Shown: piece by piece, positions 15,464 through 23,591 of the stretch
Layout: every line of letters starts with the position of its first letter
How positions within the stretch are numbered: position 1 is the stretch's first letter
Assembly: GCA_040081395.1 (NCBI GenBank)
Contig: JBEBGN010000014.1
Coordinates: forward strand, 1-37,401
From: UBA2982 sp040081395
Lineage (GTDB): Bacteria > Gemmatimonadota > Gemmatimonadetes > Longimicrobiales > Gaopeijiaceae
Direction of reading: 5' to 3'
DNA length: 37,401 nucleotides
Notes under the pieces: model-generated
What the model saw: only the letters and a program-made list of their open reading frames with translations
Database searches by the model: none
Told to the model about the DNA's origin: nothing
Made by a program: the position numbers and the translations under genes

Positions 15464-15540
15464 GAGGTCGGTTGCTGCGGCTGCGGGCCCCGCCCATGCT
15501 GACCGCATACCCCGCTCCCCCCCGGTCATACGGAGTCCCG

Positions 15541-15831
15541 ATGACGACCGCCCGGTTCTCGAGCCTCTTCCCGGCGGGCCTGGTGGCCGCGTTCCTCACG
15601 CCAGCCCCCCCTGGGGCCCAGATCCCGGCACCCCTCAACGACCCGCCGAACGCGGGCAACATCTTTAGTTTACGGCGCGGTGGTGTCGGAGGGGGGCGCG
15701 ATGGTGAGGTCGACCGTCAGGAATGGAAGGGGGCCTGTCCGCTGACCGCGGGCCAGAGCGGCCGGCCGGACTCCCCTAGGCGTCGGCCGGCCGCGATCTT
15801 CGTCCTATGTTCCACAGAGCCCGAGGCTTGA
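15541..15831 (+). pseudogene. Probable remnant of an exported protein gene (signal peptide only)
   Basis: An ATG at 15541, preceded by GGAG about 6 bases upstream, opens a convincing signal peptide: MTTARFSSLFPAGLVAAFLT followed by a GAQ cleavage-type site near residue 27. About 15 more residues (PAPLNDPPNAGN) resemble the mature start of secreted proteins. From about residue 45 the translation becomes Arg/Gly-rich and unprotein-like and runs into the phosphatase gene, which it overlaps by 25 bases. This is best read as the 5' end of a gene whose body was deleted or frameshifted. A real small secreted peptide is possible but less likely. Confidence 0.35.
15758..15794. other. 11-bp inverted repeat upstream of phosphatase gene
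   Basis: Arms GCGGCCGGCCG (15758-15768) and CGGCCGGCCGC (15784-15794) around a 15-base loop. It ends 12 bases before the ATG at 15807, so it could sequester the ribosome binding region or terminate transcription through the remnant ORF. No T-run follows. Confidence 0.45.
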
Positions 15832-17384
15832 CGTGCGCCGCCGTCCTCGCGACGGCCGCGTGCAGCGCGTCACCCGCAGTGGTCGCTCCCCCGGACGGAC
15901 GCCCTTCCCTCGTCGTCCTGCTGGCCATCGACCAGCTCTCGGCCGAGCTGTTGGCCCGCTACGCCGAGGTGTACGACGGCGGACTGCGGCGGGTGCTCGA
16001 CGAGGGCCTCTCGTTCGAGAACGCCACACATGACCATGCAGTCACGGTCACCGCGGTAGGCCACACCACGCTGGGCACCGGCGTGTACCCTGCGCGCCAC
16101 GGTATCGTCGGCAACGAGTGGGTCGAGCGGGACGGCGATGGGTGGCGCGAGGTCTACTCCATGTCCGACCCCGACGCCCCGATCTTGGAGCACCCAGAGC
16201 TCGAGGGCATGGGACCGCGCAACATCTTGCGGCCCGGTCTCGCCGACTGGGTCCTCGCACAGGATCCGAACGCTCGCGCAGTGTCCATCGCCAAGAAGGA
16301 GCGGTCGGCGATCGGACTCATGGCGCAGGCGCGAGGCTCCGTCTATTGGATTCCGGAACAGGTCGCCGGGTTCGTGACCTCCAGGGCGTACGCGGTCTTC
16401 TATCCGGAATGGGTGCAGCGCTTCAACCGCGATCAGATGCCGCGCCTGTACGGCGATACCATCTGGGGGACCATCGTCCCGGACTCCCTCGCCCCCCTCA
16501 GTCGGCCCGACAGCTCTCGCTGGGAGTTCGACCGCACGCACACGACCTTCCCGCACCGGGCGCGCGACCATGTCGACATGTCGAACCCGCTCGAGCTGAA
16601 CGAGTGGCGCTGGGACTCCACGCCCTACCCCGACCGTGCCGTGGTCTCTTTCGTCATCGAGGCGCTCCGGGCCTTGGACCTGGGGCAGCGCGGGAGCGTC
16701 GACTATCTCGGCATCGGACTCTCTCAGACGGACCGTATTGGGCACACCTTCGGACCCGGGAGTCGTGAGCAGCTCGACAACCTGCTGCGTCTCGACGCCG
16801 AGCTCGACCGGCTTTTCGATGCGCTCGATCGAGAGGTCGGCGAGGGACGCTGGGTGATGGCGCTCTCGGCCGACCACGGCGTGCTCGAAATTCCGGAGCA
16901 CCTAGCCGAGACCGGGGTGCCGGCTGGCCGCATCACCGCGGCGGAGCGGCGCGCGCTTATCGAGCGGGTTGCCTACGCCGCGCCGGGCGGCGAGTGGGCG
17001 ATTCGCGAGGCCGTTCGCTCGCTACCGTTCGTTGCGGGCGCGTACACGTTCGAGGAGGTCGAACGGCTGCCACCTGTGGACTCCTTCGCCGTCTTCGTAG
17101 CGAATTCCCACTCGCGCACGCGTATCACGAGCACGACGGCCCGCGCGGGTGTATACGTGCGCTACCAGCCGAACCACATCAACTCGGGGCTCGTGACCAC
17201 GCACGGCTCCCCCTACTTCTACGATCGGCATGTTCCGCTCCTGTTCATGGGCGCGGGGATCGCCGCTGGGCTTTCGAGCGAACGCGTGGCCACCGTGGAC
17301 GTCGCTCCGACCTTGGCGCGCTTCGCCGGCGTTCCGTTCCCCAACGACCTAGACGGCCGACCGATTCCGTCCGTCCGGCGCTGA
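15807..17384 (+). CDS. PafA-like alkaline phosphatase family (lipo)protein
   Basis: Phosphate monoester (or diester) hydrolase of the alkaline phosphatase superfamily, 525 residues. The signal peptide ends in a lipobox-like TAAC (Cys19), so it is probably an outer or inner membrane lipoprotein. Two-metal active-site residues align with the PafA pattern: D42 (LLAIDQLS), nucleophile Thr82 in TVTAVGHTTLGTG, N103 in IVGNEW, K164 and R166 in AKKERSAI, D309 and H313 (QTDRIGH), D356/H357 (SADHG) and H466 (TTHGSP). The K-x-R pair is the feature that distinguishes monoesterase PafA relatives from NPP diesterases. The mature protein is of expected length. It converges on the M23 peptidase gene; a 9-bp hairpin spans both stop codons. 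Confidence 0.9.
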   Translation: MFHRARGLTCAAVLATAACSASPAVVAPPDGRPSLVVLLAIDQLSAELLARYAEVYDGGLRRVLDEGLSFENATHDHAVTVTAVGHTTLGTGVYPARHGIVGNEWVERDGDGWREVYSMSDPDAPILEHPELEGMGPRNILRPGLADWVLAQDPNARAVSIAKKERSAIGLMAQARGSVYWIPEQVAGFVTSRAYAVFYPEWVQRFNRDQMPRLYGDTIWGTIVPDSLAPLSRPDSSRWEFDRTHTTFPHRARDHVDMSNPLELNEWRWDSTPYPDRAVVSFVIEALRALDLGQRGSVDYLGIGLSQTDRIGHTFGPGSREQLDNLLRLDAELDRLFDALDREVGEGRWVMALSADHGVLEIPEHLAETGVPAGRITAAERRALIERVAYAAPGGEWAIREAVRSLPFVAGAYTFEEVERLPPVDSFAVFVANSHSRTRITSTTARAGVYVRYQPNHINSGLVTTHGSPYFYDRHVPLLFMGAGIAAGLSSERVATVDVAPTLARFAGVPFPNDLDGRPIPSVRR

Positions 17385-17409
17385 GCGAGACTTCGGGCTA
17401 GTCTCGCTC
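17383..17409. terminator. Hairpin spanning convergent stop codons
   Basis: Perfect 9-bp stem GAGCGAGAC (17383-17391) and GTCTCGCTC (17401-17409) with a 9-base loop. The left arm overlaps the phosphatase TGA (17382-17384); the loop contains the M23 gene stop (17398-17400) and the right arm encodes its last residues. A shared bidirectional terminator embedded in coding ends is plausible; no clear T-run. Confidence 0.55.
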
Positions 17410-18309
17410 GGCCAATTCGATCAGGCTTCGCGGGTCGACGCTCGTCTGCCCGTAGCGCACGACCCAATGCAGGTGCGGCCCGGTGACGCGGCCGGTGGCA
17501 CCCACCCTCCCGATCGGCTGGCCTACCTCGACCGTGTCGCCCTCGGCCACGAGCTGCTCGCTCAGGTGGAAGTAGGCAGTGACGAGCCCGCCGCCGTGGT
17601 TGATGTACACCATGTTGCCGGCCAGCTCGAAGAGGTCCACGAGCTCGACCACGCCGCGCGCGGCCGCGACCACGGTGTCGCCGGTCACGCCGTCCAAGTC
17701 GAGCCCCGTATGCTGGCTCGATACCTGTCCGTTGAAGACGCGTCCGTCTCCGAATCCACTGGTCACGCGCCGAACAGTCTTGGGAAGCATGACCTGGCCA
17801 TCCCAAAGCCGTGGCGTGCGATGTGCGTTCGCGGACACCTCGGCCGCGCGTTCCACTTCGCGGTCGCGTCGCGCTGCCTGCTCGGGTGTCGGCGGCGACC
17901 CGAGCTCGGGCGCGACCGTGAGGCTCCGGTGATTGTAGACCCCCGGAGTGACAGGCACCTCGTGCTCGGAGACCGCCTCGCGACCATCGCCGTAGAACGT
18001 ACTGAGCTCGACGGATAAGGCCGTGCGCACACCGAGGGGAACCGCCGCGAGGCTCTCGAACGCACCATCGGCGGTGCGCTCGAAGTGGAGCGCCTCGCTG
18101 CCCGCGGTTCCCACCAGCAGGATGATCTCTCGGTCGCTCGGCGAGGCGACCCTGACCGTGAAGAGTTCGCCCTCGCCGGGACGCTCGGGCGTCCAGGTGA
18201 CGACGGGCGTGGGAGGCGATGCAGGGGCCGGCTGCGAGGCGACCGCGGTGGCGGTGGCCGCCAGCGACCCCATCAGGAAAACGACGATCGCACGACCGTG
18301 GGTCGACAT
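17398..18309 (-). CDS. M23 family (LytM-type) metallopeptidase, exported
   Basis: Probable peptidoglycan endopeptidase, or a regulator of one, with 303 residues. The start is ATG 18309 because a signal peptide begins there (MSTHGRAIVVFLMGSLAATA, cleavage near 25); longer in-frame extensions upstream are Arg-rich and unprotein-like. An Ig-like beta domain occupies about 35-135, then a short helical linker, then the M23 domain from about 180. Zinc-site residues are H200 and D204 (SSQHTGLDLD), H248 in AYFHLS, and H279/H281 in GPHLHW, all expected, so the enzyme should be active. It acts in the periplasm. The ribosome binding site is weak. The convergent partner is the PafA-like gene; the cupin gene lies 101 bases upstream on the same strand. 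Confidence 0.9.
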   Translation of the reverse strand: MSTHGRAIVVFLMGSLAATATAVASQPAPASPPTPVVTWTPERPGEGELFTVRVASPSDREIILLVGTAGSEALHFERTADGAFESLAAVPLGVRTALSVELSTFYGDGREAVSEHEVPVTPGVYNHRSLTVAPELGSPPTPEQAARRDREVERAAEVSANAHRTPRLWDGQVMLPKTVRRVTSGFGDGRVFNGQVSSQHTGLDLDGVTGDTVVAAARGVVELVDLFELAGNMVYINHGGGLVTAYFHLSEQLVAEGDTVEVGQPIGRVGATGRVTGPHLHWVVRYGQTSVDPRSLIELAERD

Positions 18310-18410
18310 AGTGCAACATTCGGTTCGGCGCCGCGGGGTAGCAAGCGCGACCTTCCGGGAGCGACGCCGGCGGCGCGGATCGTCCCCGCCGACGTCGCCC
18401 CTTCGTCCGC

Positions 18411-18884
18411 CTACATCCGCCGCGACGGCGCCCGGTAAGTCGCGTCGTCCACAGGCTCGAGCCAGTTCACCGTGCCGCCGTAGATGGTGAGTTGGACGGC
18501 TTCCTGGTCGGGATGCGCGCCATGCCAATGCTCGACCCCCTCCGCAGTGTACCACGGCTCGAACGGGCCGATCTCGTAGACTGGCTGCCCGCGCACCTGG
18601 GTGAGGGCCCGGCCGGCCTCGAGCATGAGAAGCTGCCCCGATCCAGCGTGCGTGTGCCAGTTCGAGCGGCTACCCGCCGGGAAACGCAGCCGCTGCGTCC
18701 TCGTGTCGCGGATGCTGTCCTGGGTCGGGTTGCCGCCCATGAACCTGCTCGGCGTCTGCTGCGGTGCTTGCTGCGCGGCCATCGGCTCGGGGCGTCCGGA
18801 GAGAGCGACGATCCCGACGAGAGCCGCCGCCGCAAACACGCCCGCGATCACGGCGCGAGGCGTCTTGCTCGACTCATTCTGCAT
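18411..18884 (-). CDS. Exported cupin domain protein, mandelonitrile-lyase-like type
   Basis: A 157-residue cupin with an N-terminal signal or anchor (about 10-30). Cupin motif 1 is clear: G71, H77, H79, Gln84 (where Glu is common) and G91 in GSRSNWHTHAGSGQ. Motif 2 carries HWHGAHPD (H119, H121), and the C-terminus NWLEPVDDATY resembles small cupins related to (R)-hydroxynitrile lyase, in which a HWHGA motif is typical. It should bind one metal ion; the reaction is unknown. ATG 18884 is preceded by AGGAGA about 6 bases upstream; a longer ORF to 19058 lacks protein-like sequence. The 198 bases to the divergent SET gene probably hold promoters for both. Confidence 0.88.
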   Translation of the reverse strand: MQNESSKTPRAVIAGVFAAAALVGIVALSGRPEPMAAQQAPQQTPSRFMGGNPTQDSIRDTRTQRLRFPAGSRSNWHTHAGSGQLLMLEAGRALTQVRGQPVYEIGPFEPWYTAEGVEHWHGAHPDQEAVQLTIYGGTVNWLEPVDDATYRAPSRRM

Positions 18885-19082
18885 GACGGATCTCCTGGAA
18901 GAGGTGACCCAATCTGAGGGTGCGCCTCCCGCTGTCGCCAGAAGGTGTCCATTCCGCGCGCGGGCCATATTGAAGCGCGCCCTCGATGACCCTATTGTCA
19001 CGCTGCGCAACTCGTTTGCGCAGCCGGAGCGGCTCGCCTCGCCGGGTGCTCCGATCACAGACGAACCGGGGGCCTCGCCTCC

Positions 19083-19550
19083 ATGGGCCCCGCCCGGGCG
19101 AGCGGACGCAGGGGCTCGAAGAGCGACTGGAACCGAATGCTCCGCGTGCCCACCTACGTGGCCTCCAGCCCCATCGCGGGCATGGGCCTCTTCGCGGCCA
19201 CCGACCTACCCGCCCATTCCGTCATCTGGGAGTACACGGAAGGAATCGACTGGAGAATTACCCCCGCCGAGTTGATGCTCTTCCCCGAACCGTTCCAGTC
19301 GCGCCTCCGGCACTATCTGTATCAGGAGGACTCCGGGGTCTACGTGCTCTGTGGCGACAACGCGAAGTACATGAACCACTCGGAGCAGCCCAACTGTGAC
19401 GATACGGGTGGAGAGCACACCGTGACCACGCGCGCCATCCGGGCGGGAGAGGAGCTCACCTGCGACTACCGGCTCTTCGACCTTGAGGCCAAGAACTTCG
19501 GTCTCGCATTCGGTCAGCCCGTGGGTGCAGTCCGCGAACCGGCGCCCTGA
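19083..19550 (+). CDS. SET domain protein (putative lysine methyltransferase)
   Basis: A compact 155-residue SET-domain protein. The SET fold is marked by SPIAGMGLFAATDL (29-42), the SAM-contacting NHSEQPN (98-104) and EELTCDY (123-129) with the catalytic-type Tyr129. Pre- and post-SET cysteine regions are absent, as usual in bacterial members. Lysine methylation is the family activity; the target is unknown, and some bacterial SET proteins act on nucleoid or ribosomal proteins. The first 18 residues are not conserved-looking, so ATG 19137 (MLRVPTYVASS) may be the true start; neither has a strong ribosome binding site. It is cytoplasmic and stands alone between a divergent cupin and the NHL protein gene. 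Confidence 0.88.
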   Translation: MGPARASGRRGSKSDWNRMLRVPTYVASSPIAGMGLFAATDLPAHSVIWEYTEGIDWRITPAELMLFPEPFQSRLRHYLYQEDSGVYVLCGDNAKYMNHSEQPNCDDTGGEHTVTTRAIRAGEELTCDYRLFDLEAKNFGLAFGQPVGAVREPAP

Positions 19551-19625
19551 TCGCGGCTTGCTCGCGGCTCGACCGGGGCGTACGGTCAGCACCTTGAAGC
19601 GTGCCCCCCTCGCCCGAGGTGAACC

Positions 19626-20687
19626 ATGTCGATTCGCGCACTGACGACCCCCTCGCGTGCGCTCGCGTGCGCGCTCGTCGTCGCGTTCTCGGGAGGACCG
19701 ACTTCGGGTTCCGCGCAGTCGGGCCCGAGTCCCTATCGTCTCGTGGATGGCTGGGCGCAGCTCCCGGCCGGTCGCCAGATGGGGGCGGTGGGGAAGGTCA
19801 CGATGGATCCGGACGGCACCCACGTCTGGGCGGTCATCCGTTGCGACGCCTCGGCGCCCGATCGGTTCGGGAACGAGTGCGTCGACTCCAACCTAGATCC
19901 GATCATCCAGTTCGACCTGAACGGCAATGTCGTCGAGAGCTTCGGCGGAGGCATGTTCATCTGGCCGCACGGCATCGACGTGGATCCCGACGGCAACGTC
20001 TGGGTCACCGACGCGGTGTCCTCGGCGCGCATTCCGGCCGGGGACCGGCGCGGCCACCGGGTGGTGAAGTTCAGCCGAACCGGGGACATGCTGCTCTCGC
20101 TCGGCACCCCCGGTGTGGCCGGAACCGGCAACTACGAGTTCAACGCCCCGAGCGATGTGATCGTCGCAGCGGATGGGAGCGTCTTCATTGCGGACGGCCA
20201 CAACGAGAACGGCAACAACCGCATCCTGAAGTACGACCGCAACGGTCAGTTCCTCCTCTCTTGGGGGCGCACGGGGTACGGGCCTGGTGAGTTCCGCACG
20301 CTCCATGCGATCGACATCGATCCCCGTGGACGCGTGTTCGTGGGGGACCGCAGCAACAATCGCATCCAGATCTTCGATCAGCAGGGGGCGCACCTCGCCA
20401 CCTGGACCCAGTACGGGCGGCCGAGCGGGATCGCCTTCGACGACAACGGGCGGATCTATGTGGCGGACTCGGAGTCGGACGACGTCCAGAACCCCGGCTG
20501 GGAGATGGGCATCCGTATCGGGGACGCCGAGAAGGGTTGGGTCACCGAGTTCATCCCCTACATGTGGGGCGACCCGCGCCAGACCGCCGGCAACGGCGCC
20601 GAGTTCGTAGCCGTGGACCGTCGGGGAAACCTGTACGGAGGCGAGCCCGCTCCGCGCCGGCTCCAGAAGTACGTGCGGGTGCGCTAG
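19626..20687 (+). CDS. Exported NHL-repeat beta-propeller, PAL-like
   Basis: A 353-residue secreted six-bladed propeller; the signal peptide ends near SGSAQ (residue 31). Blades carry NHL patterns such as WPHGIDVDPDGNVWVTD (113-129), VFIADGHNENGNNRI and LHAIDIDPRGRVFVGDRSNNRIQ. This resembles the peptidyl-alpha-hydroxyglycine alpha-amidating lyase (PAL) domain: His115 and His227 sit where two PAL zinc ligands occur, and VGDRSNNRIQ resembles its VADRENxRIQ. The third expected His is not seen; the equivalent strand reads GAEFVAVDRRGNLY. Lyase activity is therefore uncertain and the call is a PAL-like propeller. GAGGTG about 5 bases before the ATG supports the start. It converges on the TPR gene with a 9-base gap. 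Confidence 0.85.
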   Translation: MSIRALTTPSRALACALVVAFSGGPTSGSAQSGPSPYRLVDGWAQLPAGRQMGAVGKVTMDPDGTHVWAVIRCDASAPDRFGNECVDSNLDPIIQFDLNGNVVESFGGGMFIWPHGIDVDPDGNVWVTDAVSSARIPAGDRRGHRVVKFSRTGDMLLSLGTPGVAGTGNYEFNAPSDVIVAADGSVFIADGHNENGNNRILKYDRNGQFLLSWGRTGYGPGEFRTLHAIDIDPRGRVFVGDRSNNRIQIFDQQGAHLATWTQYGRPSGIAFDDNGRIYVADSESDDVQNPGWEMGIRIGDAEKGWVTEFIPYMWGDPRQTAGNGAEFVAVDRRGNLYGGEPAPRRLQKYVRVR

Positions 20688-20691
20688 GGAG

Positions 20692-20708
20692 CCGACCTAC
20701 CAGGTCGG
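20692..20708. terminator. Short hairpin between convergent genes
   Basis: Stem CCGACCT (20692-20698), loop ACC, AGGTCGG (20702-20708). It spans the 9-base gap and the TAG of the TPR gene (20697-20699), so it may serve both convergent transcripts. The stem is short and there is no T-run. Confidence 0.35.
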
Positions 20709-22337
20709 GGGCGCTACATCCGCGGTGCCCCATACGCGCTGGAAGTCGGCCAGCGCCGTGTCGGCATCCGCGCTGCGCCCACCCCGACGCAGCGCCTCCG
20801 CCAGCCCGCTGAGGGACCAACCGTTGTCGGGAAACGTACCGAGGTCCTCCCGGAAGGCCTGTTCGGCCTCGGCGTGACGACCCGCCTGAAGCAGCACCGC
20901 GCCCAGGTCCTGACGGGCCGGGACAGTCCATTCGGGGGGCTCACCGTACAGCAGAGCGTCCTCGCGACGCACAGCCTCGCGTAGCACCTCGGTCGCGGGG
21001 CCGAAACGGCCGGCCGCGGCCTCGGACCAGCCTGTGAGCACACGCTCAGCGATCCCCAACAGGTCGGCGGACATATTGTATTCCAACTTGAGCGTGCGTA
21101 GCTCGGGACGTCCGGCGATCTCTCGCAGTGCCTCGAGCTCGACCGCCGCGCCGGCGGCGTCGCCGGTCGCCACCAGGGCCCGGCCCCGTGCGTAGTGCCA
21201 CATGGCGAGCGCATGTGCGCGCTCCGACGAGGGCGCGGGCTCGGCCAGCACCTCCTCCCACCGTGCAAATCGAATGCGGAGAAGGAGCGGCCGGATCGAC
21301 CAATGCTGGAGGAAGTCCATTCCGGGCGCGCCGAACAACTCGGCGGGCAGCAGTGTGGGCACGCGGCCGGCCGCGTCGATCGCCTCTTGGCTCCGTCCGA
21401 TCATCATGGCTGCGAAGGCGATGAAGTCGTAGTTGTGCGGATAGTACCCGGCCGTGTACATGCCGATGATCGGCTGCTGATCGGCGATGTAGGCCTCGTC
21501 CGCGTGTACGGCATGCTGGTTCGTCTCGACCGCGTCTAGGTACCGGCCCACGCGCACGTAGATGTGCGCCGGCATATGCACCAGGTGCCCCGCACCGGGC
21601 ATGAGACCGGCGAGGCGCTCCGCGCAGTCCACGGCACGCTCGGGGTAGATCTTCTCGACCGCGTGAATGTAGAAATGACACGCACCCGGGTGATTCGGGG
21701 CGGCGGCCGCCACGCCCTCGAGAAGTGCAAGCGCCGTGGCGATTCCCTCCGCCGGCTCACCCTCGGGCGTCCAGTAGTCCCAGGGGCGGAGGTCCATCAG
21801 CGACTCCGCGTAAAGCACAGCCACTTCGTGATCCTCGGGATAGCCAGCGGCTGCCTCGGCCATGGCCTCGGCGTACGCCCGATCGAGCGCCCGGCGATCC
21901 GCCGGCGGAACAGCTGAGTAACGCGTGGCGAGCGCGTCGATAAGGACCTGCTCGCGAGGTTCCGCGCTGCCTCGGACCGCAAGGGCGCCCTCCGCGGCCT
22001 GATAGGCTGCGACGCCCGACAGCGAATCCATGGGCAGGTTGATGTTCGGACCCCAGGCGAGCGCCTCTCCCCACCAGCACATGGCGCACTCGGGGTCCAG
22101 CCGCTGGGCCTCGCGGAAGGCTCGGATTGCCTCGCTGTGATTGAACGCGTAGTAGAGCCGGAGGCCCTGATCGAAGTACTGCTGCGCGAGCGGATCACTC
22201 GTGGTGATGGAGTAATGGTGGTCGCCCAGGTCGGTGTAGAGAGGCACCGTACCGACACGGACGCTCTCGCCTCCGGCGCACGCCCCGCTGAGGAAGCCAG
22301 CTGTGAGCAGTGCTGTCCCGCGTCCAATCCCGGCCAT
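20697..22337 (-). CDS. TPR-repeat (lipo)protein
   Basis: A 546-residue exported tetratricopeptide-repeat protein. The N-terminus has a short signal with a possible lipidation site at SGAC (Cys20). TPR-like helical pairs are evident: YYAFNHSEAIRAFREAQRLDPECAMCWWGEALAWGP (about 62-98), then later repeats including VLLQAGRHAEAEQAFREDLG near the C-terminus. The segment with CxxCWWGEALAxGPNINLP is shared by a widespread uncharacterised bacterial family. It is a likely protein-interaction scaffold in the periplasm or at the outer membrane; the partner is not deducible. GGAGG about 9 bases upstream of ATG 22337 supports the start. The 165 bases to the divergent DUF3500 gene should contain both promoters. 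Confidence 0.88.
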   Translation of the reverse strand: MAGIGRGTALLTAGFLSGACAGGESVRVGTVPLYTDLGDHHYSITTSDPLAQQYFDQGLRLYYAFNHSEAIRAFREAQRLDPECAMCWWGEALAWGPNINLPMDSLSGVAAYQAAEGALAVRGSAEPREQVLIDALATRYSAVPPADRRALDRAYAEAMAEAAAGYPEDHEVAVLYAESLMDLRPWDYWTPEGEPAEGIATALALLEGVAAAAPNHPGACHFYIHAVEKIYPERAVDCAERLAGLMPGAGHLVHMPAHIYVRVGRYLDAVETNQHAVHADEAYIADQQPIIGMYTAGYYPHNYDFIAFAAMMIGRSQEAIDAAGRVPTLLPAELFGAPGMDFLQHWSIRPLLLRIRFARWEEVLAEPAPSSERAHALAMWHYARGRALVATGDAAGAAVELEALREIAGRPELRTLKLEYNMSADLLGIAERVLTGWSEAAAGRFGPATEVLREAVRREDALLYGEPPEWTVPARQDLGAVLLQAGRHAEAEQAFREDLGTFPDNGWSLSGLAEALRRGGRSADADTALADFQRVWGTADVAPPTW

Positions 22338-22502
22338 CGATGCACGACCTCCGCGTGAGGTTCTGGCGAGATTCTACAACTGCCGTGACACGCCGTCACC
22401 CCGGCGGACGCCCGGATCGCCCTGCGCGCGCCAAGGCGCGGTCCGCTTGCCCCCCCTGGGCGGGCGATCTACTCTGGCCACCTGCCCCGGCAAGGAGAGT
22501 CC

Positions 22503-23552
22503 ATGAAGCCGTCCACGATGGTTCGCGTCCCGCTCGCGCTCGCATTGGTTGCCGTGGCGGGCCTAGGCGCGATGCGGGTATCCCTGCGCAACGTCGCCCA
22601 GATGGCCGAAGCGGCCAACCGCTTCCTCGCGGCCCTGCCCGCCGAGCAGCGCACGCGCGTGGCATTCCCCTTCGAGGCGCCCGACCGTCTTCGCTTCCAC
22701 TTCATTCCGACGGAGACCTTCGCTCGACAAGGCGTGACCATCGGGGAGATGGGCGCGCAACAGAAGGAGGCCGCGCATGCACTACTGCGCACGGGTCTCA
22801 GTCAGCGCGGCTACATGACGGCCACACAGATCATGGAGACCGAAGGGATCCTGAGCCTACTCGAGGGGGGCCGCGGACAGTTCACGCGCGATGCGGAGCG
22901 CTACTTCGTCTCCGTGTTCGGAACGCCTTCCACGTCGGGATCGTGGGGGTGGCGCTTCGAGGGACACCACCTGTCGCTCCAGTTCACCGTGGTCGAGGGC
23001 GATATCACGGTCAGCTCACCGACCTTCCTGGCGGCGAGCCCCGCGGAGGTGCCGGATGGCCCACGCCGCGGCATGCGCGCGCTGGCACGCCAGGAGGATG
23101 CGGGCCGCGCTTTGCTGGGCTCACTCGACGCAGCGCAACGCTCGACGGCCATCCAATCGGACATCAACGTGCGGGATGTGCTCGCACGGGTTGCGCTCGA
23201 CCCCACGCCTCTCGCGCCCGTGGGCATCGAAGGTCGTGCGCTCACGCCCGCACAGCGCGAGCTGCTCATGGAGATCGTGCACGCCTACACCGACGTGATG
23301 AACGACGAGATCGCGGCGCTCCGGCTCGCGAAGGTCGAGCGCGCAGGCGTGGACAACCTGCGCTTCGCCTGGGCGGGCGGAACCAAGCGCGGAGAAATGT
23401 CCTACTTCCGCGTGCAGGGACCGACCTTCCTCATCGAAATGTCCAATACCATGAACGACCCGAATCACATCCACTCGGGGTGGCGGGAGTTCGGGGCCGA
23501 GTTCGGGCGTGACGTTCTGGCCGCGCACGTGCGCGAGGACCATCAACAGTAG
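22503..23552 (+). CDS. DUF3500 family exported protein
   Basis: A 349-residue protein of the DUF3500 family, recognisable from the opening FLAALPAEQRTRVAFPF, RLRFHFIPTETF, the WGWRFEGHHLSLQFTVV stretch (about 148-164) and the C-terminal block YFRVQGPTFLIEMSNTMNDPNHIHSGWREF. The conserved HxxxxxxR/H pattern and NDPNHIHSxWR suggest a metal-binding enzyme-like domain, but the activity of DUF3500 is unknown. A hydrophobic N-terminus (about 8-25) without a clear cleavage site indicates export or anchoring. AAGGAGAG is placed 3-10 bases before the ATG. It ends at an 11-bp hairpin shared with the convergent propeller gene. Confidence 0.88.
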   Translation: MKPSTMVRVPLALALVAVAGLGAMRVSLRNVAQMAEAANRFLAALPAEQRTRVAFPFEAPDRLRFHFIPTETFARQGVTIGEMGAQQKEAAHALLRTGLSQRGYMTATQIMETEGILSLLEGGRGQFTRDAERYFVSVFGTPSTSGSWGWRFEGHHLSLQFTVVEGDITVSSPTFLAASPAEVPDGPRRGMRALARQEDAGRALLGSLDAAQRSTAIQSDINVRDVLARVALDPTPLAPVGIEGRALTPAQRELLMEIVHAYTDVMNDEIAALRLAKVERAGVDNLRFAWAGGTKRGEMSYFRVQGPTFLIEMSNTMNDPNHIHSGWREFGAEFGRDVLAAHVREDHQQ

Positions 23553-23559
23553 ACACGCA

Positions 23560-23585
23560 CGGCGGCCGCGCGGTCGCGGCCGCCG
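23560..23585. terminator. GC hairpin between convergent genes
   Basis: Eleven-bp stem (23560-23570 with 23575-23585; core GGCGGCCGCG / CGCGGCCGCC) and loop CGGT, entirely inside the 39-base gap between the DUF3500 stop and the stop of the convergent gene. A likely bidirectional terminator, without a T-run. Confidence 0.6.
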
Positions 23586-23591
23586 CCCCCA

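Noticed and set aside
15345..15806. Possible tRNA or small structured RNA in the long gap
   Set aside because: The hairpins do not form a cloverleaf and no T-loop-like sequence is seen; promoter/leader and remnant ORF explain the gap better.
18309..18555. N-terminal extension of the M23 peptidase to 18555
   Set aside because: The extension is Arg-rich, precedes an internal signal peptide, and overlaps the cupin gene; the start at 18309 fits an exported protein.
22310..23512. 400-codon frame overlapping the DUF3500 gene
   Set aside because: Low-complexity Arg/Gly/Ala translation; the frame from 22503 has a ribosome binding site and DUF3500 motifs.
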